DNA from: Desulfocapsa sp.
GTDB lineage: Bacteria; Desulfobacterota; Desulfobulbia; Desulfobulbales; Desulfocapsaceae
Direction of reading: 5' to 3'
Length of the DNA: 64,000 nt
NCBI GenBank assembly: GCA_016765495.1
Contig: JAESPV010000087.1
Location: 1-64,000, forward strand
Made by a program: the position numbers and the translations under genes. The notes beneath the pieces are model-generated. The model saw nothing but the letters and a program-made list of their open reading frames with translations. It had not been told where the DNA came from and ran no database searches. Shown here in pieces: positions 35,352 through 44,797 of this stretch. The number at the start of each line of letters is the position of its first letter. The stretch's first letter is position 1.

Positions 35352-36188
35352 ATGCAGAAACGTAAAACAGTGGCTGGAATTAAAGGTATGAAAAAAGCGG
35401 GTGAGAAAATTACCATGCTCACAGCCTACGATGCTACCATGGCTGCCATGCTGACAGCAGCTGATGTCGATGTGTTGCTGGTGGGAGATTCTTTAGGGAT
35501 GGTGGTGCTTGGCTATGATTCAACAGTTCCCGTGACCATGGATGAAATGATCCACCATGCTTCTGCTGTGCGTCGCGGAGCACCTTCTGCCTTTGTTGTG
35601 GGTGATATGCCCTTTGGTTCGTATCAAAGTGGAAAGCGTGATGCCATCCTGAATGGTGGGCGCTTCTTAAAAGAAGCTGGTTGTGATGCGGTCAAACTTG
35701 AAGGTGGTCTGGAAGTCTGCGCAACCGTGACGGCTCTTGTTCAGGCTGGTATCTCAGTAATGGGCCATATTGGTCTGACTCCACAAACGGCAACTCAGCT
35801 GGGCGGGTACAAGGTGCAGGGCCGCGATGTTGAGTCTGCTCAAAAACTGGTGGAAGAGGCAAGAGCATTGGAGAAAGCAGGGGTTTTTGCACTGGTACTT
35901 GAGTGTATTCCAGATGGACTTGCGCAGATTCTCACTGAAGAGACCTCCATTCCAACCATTGGTATCGGTGCCGGAGTCCATTGCGATGGCCAGGTACTGG
36001 TTACCCACGATCTCCTTGGTATGTTTGATAAATTTATTCCAAGTTTTGTGAAATCATACTGCAGGCTTGCCCCGACTATTAAAGATGCTGTTGCTGGATA
36101 TAACCGGGAGGTTCGTAGTAGCACTTATCCCGATAAAGAGCATAGCTTTTCCAGTGAACCTAATCTTCGGGAGCTTCTTGGACTTTAA
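35352..36188 (+). CDS. panB: Ketopantoate hydroxymethyltransferase
   Basis: A 278-residue enzyme of pantothenate (CoA) synthesis; it adds a hydroxymethyl group from methylene-THF to ketoisovalerate. Motifs: MLTAYDATMAAMLTAADVDVLLVGDSLGMV (metal-binding Asp), PFGSYQS, VKLEGG, MGHIGLTPQ, and GIGAGVHCDGQVLV, ending with the family-typical YPDKEHSF. The start has AAGG 5 nt upstream. Tightly follows ruvB (3 nt). Other pan genes are not in the window. Confidence 0.96.
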   Translation: MQKRKTVAGIKGMKKAGEKITMLTAYDATMAAMLTAADVDVLLVGDSLGMVVLGYDSTVPVTMDEMIHHASAVRRGAPSAFVVGDMPFGSYQSGKRDAILNGGRFLKEAGCDAVKLEGGLEVCATVTALVQAGISVMGHIGLTPQTATQLGGYKVQGRDVESAQKLVEEARALEKAGVFALVLECIPDGLAQILTEETSIPTIGIGAGVHCDGQVLVTHDLLGMFDKFIPSFVKSYCRLAPTIKDAVAGYNREVRSSTYPDKEHSFSSEPNLRELLGL

Positions 36189-36344
36189 AGTCCGTACATC
36201 GAGTAAAAGGTTCAATCGATCCTCCACTGAAGCAGGCTTGTAGTCTGCTTCCGACTGTCTCAGTATTCTCTTCAGTAATTCACAAACCGGGGTGTAGTCC
36301 GATTGCTCCTGGCTGATTTTTTCCAGAACGTGGAGTTGCAGCAT
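36054..36344 (-). CDS. Uncertain small ORF antisense to the panB 3' end
   Basis: A 96-codon frame whose first 52 codons lie outside panB and read plausibly as a helical, charged peptide (EKISQEQSDYTPVCELLKR, EDRLNLLLDVRTLKSKK). The rest overlaps panB antisense. No family recognised and no good ribosome site at the ATG, although GGAAGGGA lies 24 nt upstream. It could be a remnant or chance. From 36345 to 36740 I see no other gene, only an AT-rich region with a TTGTC/GACAA hairpin near 36448. Confidence 0.2.
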   Translation of the reverse strand: MLQLHVLEKISQEQSDYTPVCELLKRILRQSEADYKPASVEDRLNLLLDVRTLKSKKLPKIRFTGKAMLFIGISATTNLPVISSNSIFNSRGKPAV

Positions 36345-36747
36345 CTTTTGTTGTGATTTTCAATGTCCCTTCCTTGTATTTTGTTATTCCGGCAGTGATT
36401 GTACTGGTTCGCTAAAAATATTTTTTGACCCCGTGCAACAATTATTTGTCACTTTATGACAATTGTAAAAAAATTATCGATGATTTTAATCGAATCTCAT
36501 TTTGTTTGCCCCACTTTCCACCACTCGATATTTTTTCCCTTCAGACAGTTTTTTATAAATTTTTAATCATTCCATATTATCAGCAAGTTCGGGCGATATT
36601 CTCTTTTATTGCTCTGGGGCCTTGAGAGACTGGAACCCTCGCAATATACATCATGTTGTGGCTCTAGGAGTTGTGTGTGCCATATGGTGTATTGTTGTTT
36701 TGTTTTGCTTCGGCTCTTTAAGCGTCTGTAATTTGGGGTGAAATTGC

Positions 36748-36775
36748 TTGACAAGAAGCATGATCTTGCTATAAA
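36748..36775 (+). promoter_or_regulatory. Sigma-70-type promoter of the dcw cluster
   Basis: TTGACA (36748-36753), a 16-nt spacer, and TATAAA (36770-36775). The expected transcription start near 36782 is immediately before the MraZ repeats, and no other promoter of this strength is visible for the operon. Confidence 0.75.
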
Positions 36776-36783
36776 TGTTATGT

Positions 36784-36821
36784 AGGTGGAGTGAAGTGGA
36801 GTAAGGTGGATGAAAAGTGGT
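36784..36821 (+). promoter_or_regulatory. MraZ operator: four helically phased GTGG repeats
   Basis: AGGTGGA, AAGTGGA, AGGTGGA and AAGTGGT begin at 36784, 36794, 36804 and 36815, a 10-11 bp spacing that puts them on one face of the helix. MraZ is known to bind direct GTGG/TGGG-type repeats in its own leader and repress the dcw operon. The repeats lie between the -10 box and the mraZ start and end at the ribosome binding site. Confidence 0.85.
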
Positions 36822-36826
36822 GGGGA

Positions 36827-37297
36827 ATGGGCGAAACTAAAATCATAAAAAGCAGATTTCGCAGTAAGTCTGAGCATACTCTGGATACCAAGGGACGGTT
36901 GAACTTCCCAAGTCGATTTCGTGATGTACTTGCTCAGTACGGCTCTGAAACTCTGATGCTCACCCCCTGGAAAAAACATCTGCGTGCTTATCCTGTGTCT
37001 GAGTGGGAAATTATTGAAGATAAACTTATTGATCAGGGAAGAGAGCAGCCTCGTCTTGCAAGTTTTATCCGTCTGGTTTTCTCCGGTGTAACAGAATGCA
37101 ACCTTGATAAGCAGTGTCGTATTCTCCTCCCTGCAAGCCTTCGCACTGAAACTCGAATTGGAAAAGAAGTTGTTTTGACCGGTATGCGGGACTGGGTTGA
37201 AATATGGGACAAGGAAGCATGGGCGCTCGAGGTTCAGTCTACTCGTGAAAATTTTGACAGTTTTGACGAGGGCTTATCCAAGCTTGGGATCCTGTGA
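36827..37297 (+). CDS. mraZ: Transcriptional regulator MraZ
   Basis: A 156-residue double AbrB-like protein that forms a ring-shaped oligomer and represses the dcw cluster. Two DXXXR repeats are visible: HTLDTKGRLNFPSRFRD and CNLDKQCRILLPASLR. I choose ATG 36827 (MGETKIIKSRF) because TGGGG lies 2-3 nt upstream and the upstream GTG at 36791 falls inside the operator repeats. The stop overlaps the rsmH start. First gene of the dcw operon. Confidence 0.93.
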   Translation: MGETKIIKSRFRSKSEHTLDTKGRLNFPSRFRDVLAQYGSETLMLTPWKKHLRAYPVSEWEIIEDKLIDQGREQPRLASFIRLVFSGVTECNLDKQCRILLPASLRTETRIGKEVVLTGMRDWVEIWDKEAWALEVQSTRENFDSFDEGLSKLGIL

Positions 37298-38196
37298 TGA
37301 TTGAGCAAAGCGAAGCAGCAAAAATTCATTGCCCGGTGTTGCCAGCAGAAGTTCTTTCGTTTCTGGCTCCCAAAAATGATGGGATCTATGTAGATGGAAC
37401 GCTTGGATTGGGCGGGCACACTGAAGCCATTCTCAAAAACAGCGGCCCCCATGGCCGTGTAATTGCATTTGACTGGGATGCAGCAGCCATTGAAAAAAGT
37501 CGGGAAAGGCTGAAATCATTTGGAGATCGGCTGACCATTGTACGAAGGAATTTTTCAGAGATTGCAGAAGGACTGGATGAAATCGGGATCGATAAGGTGG
37601 ATGGAATCCTGATTGATATCGGATTGTCATCCTTGCAGCTTGATATGGGGGGACGTGGATTCAGCTTTCAAAGAGATGAACCACTTGATATGCGAATGGA
37701 CATACGGCGTGAGATAACTGCCGCATCTATTCTCAATAAGGGGAAAGAACAGGAACTTGCTGATATATTTTACTATTATGGCGAGGAAAAGCAGGCTCGG
37801 AGGATCGCATCCTACGTTGTGAAAGAAAGAGTTTTAAACCCTTTTGAAACATCCGGACAGTTTGCAGACCTTGTGGCAAGGGCAGTACCAAGAGCCTTTC
37901 ATCCGAAACGAATTCATGTGGCAACACGTGTGTTTCAGGCCCTGCGGATAGCAGTAAATGCAGAGCTTGAAAATCTTGCAGGCATCCTTGAAAGTGGAGT
38001 GGCGCGACTGCTGCCTGGTGCAAGGTTTTGTGTCATATCCTTCCATTCACTGGAAGACAGAATGGTAAAAAGAAAATTTCGTGACAATGTGGGGCTTAAG
38101 GTACTGACCAAAAAACCCATTGTCGCAACGTCTGCAGAACAGAAACAGAATAGAAGATCACGGAGCGCTCGTTTACGGGTTGCTGAGAAACGTTAA
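37294..38196 (+). CDS. rsmH: 16S rRNA (cytosine(1402)-N4)-methyltransferase RsmH
   Basis: A 300-residue SAM-dependent enzyme (MraW) that methylates C1402 in the ribosomal P-site. Motifs: YVDGTLGLGGHTEAIL (SAM-binding), VIAFDWDAAAIEKSRERL, GILIDIGLSSLQLD, RGFSFQRDEPLDMRMD, and CVISFHSLEDRMVKRKFR. The start is GTG 37294 or the following ATG 37297; both overlap the mraZ stop. Part of the dcw operon. Confidence 0.96.
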   Translation: MMIEQSEAAKIHCPVLPAEVLSFLAPKNDGIYVDGTLGLGGHTEAILKNSGPHGRVIAFDWDAAAIEKSRERLKSFGDRLTIVRRNFSEIAEGLDEIGIDKVDGILIDIGLSSLQLDMGGRGFSFQRDEPLDMRMDIRREITAASILNKGKEQELADIFYYYGEEKQARRIASYVVKERVLNPFETSGQFADLVARAVPRAFHPKRIHVATRVFQALRIAVNAELENLAGILESGVARLLPGARFCVISFHSLEDRMVKRKFRDNVGLKVLTKKPIVATSAEQKQNRRSRSARLRVAEKR

Positions 38197-38212
38197 TGAA
38201 AGAGGTACTCTC

Positions 38213-38578
38213 ATGATTATTAATCCTTCCGCCCATGCAATGATTCCACGCAGGAATTCGTTTCGGAGAGTAGGCATCGGGAGACGTGGGCAAGCACTGT
38301 CTATTCCCGGTGGAAAGCAGTTATGGTTGGGTGTGTCAAAGGTTCTTGCTGGTGCAGTTGCTTTTCTTTTTATGGCGTCTTTTTTTATCAATGGCTCGCT
38401 TACACGAGTTTCTGGAGAAATTGAGCAGCTGGAAGCAATTCATAATGAACTTGTTGAAGCCAATATTTTGCTGCGTGCTCAGAAGGCAAGATTGTTCTCG
38501 CCGGAATCAGTGGGCGTGCTGGCTGACAATCAACTCTCTATCCAGCTTCCGGCATCAGGGCAGTATTATCAGTTGTAG
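38213..38578 (+). CDS. ftsL: FtsL-like septum formation protein
   Basis: A 121-residue bitopic protein: a basic N-terminal tail of about 45 residues, one membrane helix (KVLAGAVAFLFMASFFINGS), and a short periplasmic coiled coil (VSGEIEQLEAIHNELVEANILLRAQKARL). Sequence is poorly conserved, so identification rests on topology and position between rsmH and ftsI. AGAGG is 7 nt before ATG 38213; an open frame back to 38120 overlaps rsmH and is not preferred. FtsL links FtsQ/FtsB to the FtsWI synthase, which is why the state of FtsI here is notable. Confidence 0.75.
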   Translation: MIINPSAHAMIPRRNSFRRVGIGRRGQALSIPGGKQLWLGVSKVLAGAVAFLFMASFFINGSLTRVSGEIEQLEAIHNELVEANILLRAQKARLFSPESVGVLADNQLSIQLPASGQYYQL

Positions 38579-38620
38579 GTTTTGTAGTAATACTATTGAA
38601 ACAGTAATCGTGAAGAGTTA

Positions 38621-40504
38621 ATGGTCAGGAGATCCCGTCTCAATACAGCAAATAATGGAAGACGGCGCCTACGGTTGTTACTGTTTTCTTTGTTGTGTGT
38701 AGTGATTACAGCAGTGGTGTGGCTGAAATATAAAGAACAACTGAAAAATATTGCTACTATCTGGCAGGAAACGTTTCCTGTAGAAACTCAGGCAGTAAAC
38801 TCTTTTAGAGGGACGATTTATGATCGAAACTTTAAAGAGCTGGCTCGGACACTAGAACGTGTATCGCTTTATGTCAGACCCAGAGAAGTAAATGATATTG
38901 CAGGAACTGCAGCTGTTCTGACAGAGTTGCTTGCTCTGTCGGAGTCTGAATTAATAGCTCGGATGCAAAGGGATTCTCATCTTGTCTGGCTTCGTCGAGA
39001 TATCGGCCAGGAAGATGAGGATGCTATTGCAAAATTGAATTTGCCGGGGATTTATCTGCACCGGGAGCTTGCAAGAAGTTACCCCATGCAGGAATACGCA
39101 TCACACCTGCTTGGATACTCTGAAAATAATCAGGGGCTTGCCGGTGTTGAACATTATTACAATCGCCTCCTCAATCATGATCGCGTTCTGCAGAAAGATT
39201 TTCCAGCCATTGACCTGAAAGGGCAGAGGCAGACGAGCAGCAACGGTCATGATCTGGTTCTTACGCTTGATATGAAGATCCAGGCCATTCTTGAAAAGTA
39301 TGTAGCAGGCTTGGGGCAAAAGATGGGAAGTGGCCGGATAACATCCCTTTTGCTTGATACCGCTCAGGGTGAAATTATTGCAGGGGTGAGTTACCCCACC
39401 TACAATTTGAACAGTGTCTGGCAGAATGAAAAAGAGGTTCTGGATAATCTTTTTCTAACCCCCATGGTTGTTCCTGAAGAGATTCGAAAATTCTTTCGGG
39501 ATGCGGCTCTTCTGCAAGGCGGCTGGGAGCAGACTACTCAGGTGTATCCCTGGAGTCTGGTATCAGAGAAAACAAATTTTTCCAGGCAGCTCAGGCTTTG
39601 GGAACGTTTGCAGTTGACCACTGAGCTGAATGTTGATTTTTCAAGTAATAAAACGAATCTTAATGATCTACAACAATATGTGGGGTGCCTTCCCACAGTA
39701 GATTTGGGTACGGTGCCAAAGATAGCAGCACCGTTGAAAGTGCTGCTTGGTATGACTCATCTCTTAAATGGTGGGAAAAAGATTCAACCCCATATCCTGG
39801 ATAGAATCATGGAAAGGCCTGATCAGAGAGATTTCTTTTATGACGTGTTTCATGGTCAATCGAGTGGGCGAAATGTGTTTCCTTCTCTTATTTCGACGGA
39901 GCTTAGACGGTTACTGAAGAGTCAGGGGCGGGCAGGAGTGCTTGGCTCAATATCACTTTCAGGTGATACTGTCTCTTTAGTTAAGGAGGGCTCGAAGAGT
40001 GCGGACAGTTATTATGTCAGGGACCAGATGGCGCTGATTATGATTCCTGCAGAAAAACCGGAGTTGATCCTGCTTCTTGCTGCGCGGTCAAAAGAGTTGG
40101 AGCCGGGAGTTGGCTATTCGTCATTGTGTGATACTATTGATTCTGTTCTTCCATCAATGGTGGCACTGCAGCAGATCAGTCACAATGTGGCTGATGTACT
40201 TGAAATCGAGGGAGGGGGTGAACGGAACTTCAAGGCTGCGGAAAAAAAGTTTGAAGTGAAAACTGAAGCAGGTCTGGCTGGAATGCTTGACCAGCAGGTT
40301 GTGCTTATGCCGAATTTGAAAGGCCTCAGTATCAGAAAAAGTTTGCGTCTTCTGCAACGTGCTGGTTTGAGTATCACTGTAAAGGGAACAGGAAGGATTG
40401 TTTCACAGAGTCCAAAGGCTGGAAAAGCCATACAAAAGGGTGAACATTGTGTGCTCACTCTAAAAACTGATAAAGTTCCCGGAAAGGGAATGTCGAAAAA
40501 CTAA
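38621..40504 (+). CDS. FtsI-like class B PBP homologue with degenerate active site and C-terminal PASTA domain
   Basis: 627 residues: basic tail, one membrane helix (LLLFSLLCVVITAVVW), a PBP dimerisation domain (VNSFRGTIYDRNFKELART; RSYPMQEYASHLLGY; GLAGVEHYYNRLL), a transpeptidase-like region from about 205 (DLVLTLDMKIQAILEKYV; LLLDTAQGEIIAGVSYPTYN), and a PASTA domain (about 560-622). Where FtsI has EPGSTVKP this protein has VPEEIRKFF (284-292): the nucleophile Ser is gone. The SxN region is shortened without a match in context, and the KTGT strand aligns with KEGS (455-458). Length and frame are intact, so it is a conserved pseudo-enzyme rather than a broken gene. Probably a structural divisome protein (inference). 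Confidence 0.8.
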   Translation: MVRRSRLNTANNGRRRLRLLLFSLLCVVITAVVWLKYKEQLKNIATIWQETFPVETQAVNSFRGTIYDRNFKELARTLERVSLYVRPREVNDIAGTAAVLTELLALSESELIARMQRDSHLVWLRRDIGQEDEDAIAKLNLPGIYLHRELARSYPMQEYASHLLGYSENNQGLAGVEHYYNRLLNHDRVLQKDFPAIDLKGQRQTSSNGHDLVLTLDMKIQAILEKYVAGLGQKMGSGRITSLLLDTAQGEIIAGVSYPTYNLNSVWQNEKEVLDNLFLTPMVVPEEIRKFFRDAALLQGGWEQTTQVYPWSLVSEKTNFSRQLRLWERLQLTTELNVDFSSNKTNLNDLQQYVGCLPTVDLGTVPKIAAPLKVLLGMTHLLNGGKKIQPHILDRIMERPDQRDFFYDVFHGQSSGRNVFPSLISTELRRLLKSQGRAGVLGSISLSGDTVSLVKEGSKSADSYYVRDQMALIMIPAEKPELILLLAARSKELEPGVGYSSLCDTIDSVLPSMVALQQISHNVADVLEIEGGGERNFKAAEKKFEVKTEAGLAGMLDQQVVLMPNLKGLSIRKSLRLLQRAGLSITVKGTGRIVSQSPKAGKAIQKGEHCVLTLKTDKVPGKGMSKN

Positions 40505-40624
40505 ATACATCTAGCGGAAAAGGAAAGTGTTGTGGGAATTGTTCCTCTGTGGGGTGTCAGTTACCGAATATCTTCTGCCCGCAGGGCATCATGTTCAGCT
40601 TTACGACCGAAACAGGAAACAAAA

Positions 40625-43600
40625 ATGTCCAATAAAGAACACAGCGACCTCCGCAATAACTGGGTTTGTACAGTCCCCGGTACTGTTGTGTCATCTGCCG
40701 GGGAAACCGCCCTGGAAGTTCTCGTTGAGTCGCTTGATGTTACTGTTATTTCCGGTAATCCTGCAATATGTTCCATCAGTAAAATCACCTATGATTCCAG
40801 AAATGTTTGTCCCGGAACGCTCTTCGTTGCTCTGGTTGGCAGTAAAAGTAATGGCCATGACTTTGTGGATCAGGCAGTGAAGGCTGGGTGTTCTGCTTTG
40901 CTGCTTGAGACGGCTCAGGTGGATTTGTCCCAATATGCTGTCAAAAGTGAGCTTTGTATTCTTGAGCTGAGTGATACCCGAAAGGCCTATGGAGTACTTG
41001 CGGAAACCCTTTTCTTAAATCCTGCGCATGACCTGACTCTGCTCGCCATTACTGGAACAAACGGAAAGACCACCAGCAGTTATTTATTGGAAGAGGTCTT
41101 GCGGCAAAGTGGCAAACAGGTGGGAGTACTTGGTACTATTAATTATCGCTATGATGACTCGCAGGGAGAATTACAGGAGATTCCGTCCTCCTTTACGACA
41201 CCGGAACCCATGCTTCTGCAGCAAAACTTACGGGAAATGGTTGATAGTGGTGTGGATACCGTGATCATGGAAGTTTCATCCCACGGGCTTGAGCAAAATC
41301 GTATAGGGAACCTCCTGTTTGATGTTGCAGCGTTTACGAATCTTTCTCGAGATCACCTCGATTACCATAGTAATATGGAGGATTATTTTGCAGCAAAGTT
41401 GCGATTGTTTACCAGACATTTACAGGATTCCGGGATTGCAGTGGTTACATTTGGAGGGGAAGACACACGGTGGAGTGATCGATTGCACGCAGTCTGTCTT
41501 GATGCTGGCATCACTATGCTTAATTGTGGAGATCCTGATAAGAGTGATATCTATCCCTTAAACGTCAGGGGGGATTTGAGCCAAACAGTAATAAACCTGC
41601 AAACTCCAAAAGGTAAATGTAAAATAATCTCTCCTCTGGCGGGTGATTTTAATGTGGCAAATATCCAGACAACGCTTGCAATGGCCATGGCTTTGGGGAT
41701 TCCAATAGCTGATATTGCAGTATCTCTCAGCCGAGCAGTTGGTGCACCTGGGCGGATGCAGCGAATAGCTGTAAGTTCGCAGGAACAGAGTTTTCGCCCA
41801 ACTGTTTTTGTGGATTACGCACACACTCCCGACGCCTTGGAGCAGGTATTAAAAACTATCAAGGCACTTCCCCATGGAAGCCTTTACTGTATATTTGGCT
41901 GCGGCGGGGATCGGGACAGTGGCAAACGGCAACTGATGGGTGAGATAGCTGGTAATTATTGTGATGTCTCAATTCTTAGCGATGATAATCCACGTTCTGA
42001 AGATTCCGACGTTATCCTTTCTGCCATTGTTGAGGGAATCTCAAAAACAACTCTTGTGCAGAGAGATCAAGCCTGGCTGAATGAAAAAGGGGCTGATGAA
42101 CACGGCTTTGTAGTGATTGCGGATCGTCACCGGGCTATCGCTGATACTGTCGCAGCAGCAGGGAATCATGATATTGTTCTCATCGCAGGAAAGGGGCATG
42201 AACAGTATCAACTCACTCCAAAAGGGCGCAGTTTTTTTGATGATAGCCTTGAGGCAGCAGAAGCGTTGAGCGGCTGGAGAATTGAGTCGCTTGTGAACGC
42301 GACAAAGGGCAAACTCATAGGGACGGATTGTTCTCATAAACCACTTAACTCAATTACAATAGATTCCAGGAAAATTAAAAGTGGCGATGTCTTTGTGGCA
42401 ATTATCGGAGAGCACTTTGACGGCCATGATTTTGCAGAACAGGTTGTAGCGGCAGGTGCAGGCTGTCTGATTGTTGAACGTATACCAGAAATTCCCCTTA
42501 CTCTTCCAGTGGTATTGGTCAAGAATACGGAACAGGCTTTGGGCGATCTTGCTTCTTACCGAAGAGCATGCATGAGAGAGATTTCCACTCCTCAAGTTGC
42601 GGCTATTACCGGCAGCAGTGGTAAAACCACAGTCAAAGAGATGTGTGCTGCAATTTTTCTGCAGCAGTGGCCTGAGCAAGTTGATGCACCAGCCAAAAGA
42701 GTACTGAAAACAGAAGGGAATTTTAACAATTTGATTGGCTTGCCCTTATCACTCCTTCCGGTATCTCCAAAACATAAGGCTGTAATTCTTGAGATGGGAA
42801 TGAATCGCCCCGGTGAGATAAAAAGACTGACTGAGATCGCAGCTCCTGATATTGCCTGTATCTTAAATGTACATGGTGCGCACCTCCTTGGCCTTGGCAG
42901 TATTGAAGGGGTGGCAAGAGCAAAAGAGGAATTGTTTGCGGAGTGTGATAAGGACACTGTTTTGGTAATCAATAACGATGACGTCAGAGTTGTGAGTCTT
43001 TCGCAAAAGTACGAACGGAAGAAACTTTTTTTCGGTTTGGCAAAGGAAAATTCTGATTCACTTGATGTCTATGCAAGTGACAGGAAAAAAGGGGATTTTG
43101 AGGACTTGTTTTTTACCCTTCACGTGGCAGGCCAACAAGCTCCGGTTCATCTTCAGGTACCTGGGCTTCATAATATTTTGAATGGACTTGCAGCGGCAGC
43201 AATTGCCCATGCCGCAGGTATTGATATCGCTGTCATTGCCAGGGGCCTGTCTGCTTTTGTGTCAACTGATCGTCGTATGGAAGTGCTTGATGGCCCCGGT
43301 GGAAGTCGTATTATCAACGACACCTATAACGCCAATCCCGAATCTATGAAGGCAGGGCTTACTACTCTTCGTGGACTTGGAGCCGGAAAACGGTTTGCCA
43401 TTCTTGGTGATATGCTTGAGCTTGGAGGGGACAGTGAGGTCTTGCACAAAGAAATTGGTGCCCATACTGCAGCTGTCGGTATTGATTTTCTAGGAGTTAT
43501 TGGCGAATTTTCTTCGTTTACTGCAAGTGCTGCCATTGAAAATGGTATGGATGAAAACGCAGTGTGTATTTTTTCTAAACAGGATGAGTGTCACGCTTGG

Positions 43601-43711
43601 TTGACAGAAATGCTCGCCAGGCAAAACGCTGAAAAGGGATCGTATGTCCTTGTGAAGGGTTCCCGTGGTATGCATCTTGATAAAATTGTTGAACGACTGA
43701 TAGGAACATAA
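40625..43711 (+). CDS. murE-murF: Fused MurE-MurF: UDP-MurNAc-tripeptide synthetase and D-Ala-D-Ala ligase
   Basis: About 1028 residues. The first about 530 are MurE: ITYDSRNVCPGTLFVAL, ATP-binding AITGTNGKTTSSYLLE, EVSSHGLEQNRI, VDYAHTPDALEQ, and the SDDNPRSED motif for meso-diaminopimelate. The second half is MurF: SITIDSRKIKSGDVFVAI, AITGSSGKTTVKEM, LEMGMNRPGEIKRL, INDTYNANPESMKAGL and FAILGDMLELG. It adds the third, then fourth-fifth residues of the cell-wall stem peptide in one chain. I prefer ATG 40625 (AGGA 7 nt upstream); a GTG at 40532 is in frame. No stop or start lies between the halves. Confidence 0.93.
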   Translation: MSNKEHSDLRNNWVCTVPGTVVSSAGETALEVLVESLDVTVISGNPAICSISKITYDSRNVCPGTLFVALVGSKSNGHDFVDQAVKAGCSALLLETAQVDLSQYAVKSELCILELSDTRKAYGVLAETLFLNPAHDLTLLAITGTNGKTTSSYLLEEVLRQSGKQVGVLGTINYRYDDSQGELQEIPSSFTTPEPMLLQQNLREMVDSGVDTVIMEVSSHGLEQNRIGNLLFDVAAFTNLSRDHLDYHSNMEDYFAAKLRLFTRHLQDSGIAVVTFGGEDTRWSDRLHAVCLDAGITMLNCGDPDKSDIYPLNVRGDLSQTVINLQTPKGKCKIISPLAGDFNVANIQTTLAMAMALGIPIADIAVSLSRAVGAPGRMQRIAVSSQEQSFRPTVFVDYAHTPDALEQVLKTIKALPHGSLYCIFGCGGDRDSGKRQLMGEIAGNYCDVSILSDDNPRSEDSDVILSAIVEGISKTTLVQRDQAWLNEKGADEHGFVVIADRHRAIADTVAAAGNHDIVLIAGKGHEQYQLTPKGRSFFDDSLEAAEALSGWRIESLVNATKGKLIGTDCSHKPLNSITIDSRKIKSGDVFVAIIGEHFDGHDFAEQVVAAGAGCLIVERIPEIPLTLPVVLVKNTEQALGDLASYRRACMREISTPQVAAITGSSGKTTVKEMCAAIFLQQWPEQVDAPAKRVLKTEGNFNNLIGLPLSLLPVSPKHKAVILEMGMNRPGEIKRLTEIAAPDIACILNVHGAHLLGLGSIEGVARAKEELFAECDKDTVLVINNDDVRVVSLSQKYERKKLFFGLAKENSDSLDVYASDRKKGDFEDLFFTLHVAGQQAPVHLQVPGLHNILNGLAAAAIAHAAGIDIAVIARGLSAFVSTDRRMEVLDGPGGSRIINDTYNANPESMKAGLTTLRGLGAGKRFAILGDMLELGGDSEVLHKEIGAHTAAVGIDFLGVIGEFSSFTASAAIENGMDENAVCIFSKQDECHAWLTEMLARQNAEKGSYVLVKGSRGMHLDKIVERLIGT

Positions 43712-43717
43712 ACAAAA

Positions 43718-44797
43718 ATGCTATATCACTTTCTCTATCCACTGCATAACAGTTTCAGTGCATTTAATGTTTTTAGATATATCACCTTCCGTTCCATTGC
43801 TTGTGCCGTGACTGCCTTTCTTCTTATGTTACTTCTCAGCCCATGGTTTATAAGAAAACTGAAACAGTATCAGATCGGGCAGGTTGTTCGTGACGATGGG
43901 CCGGAAACACATCTTGCCAAGAAGGGTGTGCCAACCATGGGCGGGGTGTTAATCCTTTCTTCAATAACGATATCAACACTACTTTGGGCAAAACTTACGA
44001 ACCCCTTAGTCTGGCTTATGCTGTTTGTTGTACTCTTTTTTGGCTGTATTGGCGGCATTGACGATTATCGGAAAATATGCAAAAAGAGCAGTGCCGGGCT
44101 CAGTGCCAGAGGAAAGCTTCTCCTGCAGATTTTTGGTGCTTCAGTGGTTGGACTGTTTGTTCTGCTTCATCCCGGTTATGATGGCTTACTCAGTGTTCCT
44201 TTTTTGAAAAATATCCAGCCTGATCTTTCCTGGTTTTATGTGGTGTTCGCCATATTTGTTATTGTGGGATCATCAAATGCCGTCAATTTAACCGATGGTC
44301 TTGATGGGCTGGCAGCAGGACCAATAGTCATCTCCGCTTCTGTGTACCTTGTTTTTTCCTACCTTGCCGGTCATGTGATTCTTGCCGATTATCTGCAGAT
44401 TCCTTATGTCCAGGGAGCTGGAGAACTCGCTGTTTTTTGCGGGGCCATAGTTGGGGCCTGTCTGGGATTTCTCTGGTTTAACGCTTATCCGGCGCAAATA
44501 TTTATGGGAGATGTCGGCTCACTTGCGCTTGGAGGCGCCCTTGGCGGGGTTGCCATTATAATAAAGCAGGAAATTTTGCTGGCCATTGTTGGCGGAATCT
44601 TTGTTATGGAAGCTCTTTCTGTGATTATTCAAGTTGGATATTTCAAGATCAGTAAGGGAAAACGCATTTTTCTTATGGCCCCTTTTCATCATCACTTTGA
44701 AAAGAAAGGCTGGCATGAATCAAAGGTAGTGGTCAGGTTCTGGATAGTTTCAATTATTCTTGGCCTGATGGCCATAGCAACCTTGAAACTGCGATAA
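43718..44797 (+). CDS. mraY: Phospho-N-acetylmuramoyl-pentapeptide-transferase
   Basis: A 359-residue inner-membrane enzyme making lipid I from UDP-MurNAc-pentapeptide and undecaprenyl phosphate. About ten membrane helices. Conserved loops: [24 protein letters not shown] (acidic pair), [35 protein letters not shown] (catalytic Asp), and [14 protein letters not shown]. The stop TAA shares its last A with the murD start (TAATG). Confidence 0.97.
   Translation: MLYHFLYPLHNSFSAFNVFRYITFRSIACAVTAFLLMLLLSPWFIRKLKQYQIGQVVRDDGPETHLAKKGVPTMGGVLILSSITISTLLWAKLTNPLVWLMLFVVLFFGCIGGIDDYRKICKKSSAGLSARGKLLLQIFGASVVGLFVLLHPGYDGLLSVPFLKNIQPDLSWFYVVFAIFVIVGSSNAVNLTDGLDGLAAGPIVISASVYLVFSYLAGHVILADYLQIPYVQGAGELAVFCGAIVGACLGFLWFNAYPAQIFMGDVGSLALGGALGGVAIIIKQEILLAIVGGIFVMEALSVIIQVGYFKISKGKRIFLMAPFHHHFEKKGWHESKVVVRFWIVSIILGLMAIATLKLR

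Noticed and set aside
39641-39652. SSN tripeptide in the FtsI homologue (residues 341-343) as the SxN motif
   Set aside because: It falls after the LWERLQL segment that aligns beyond the SxN position of FtsI, in a NVDFSSNKTN context unlike the KSSNVG signature. I judge it chance.
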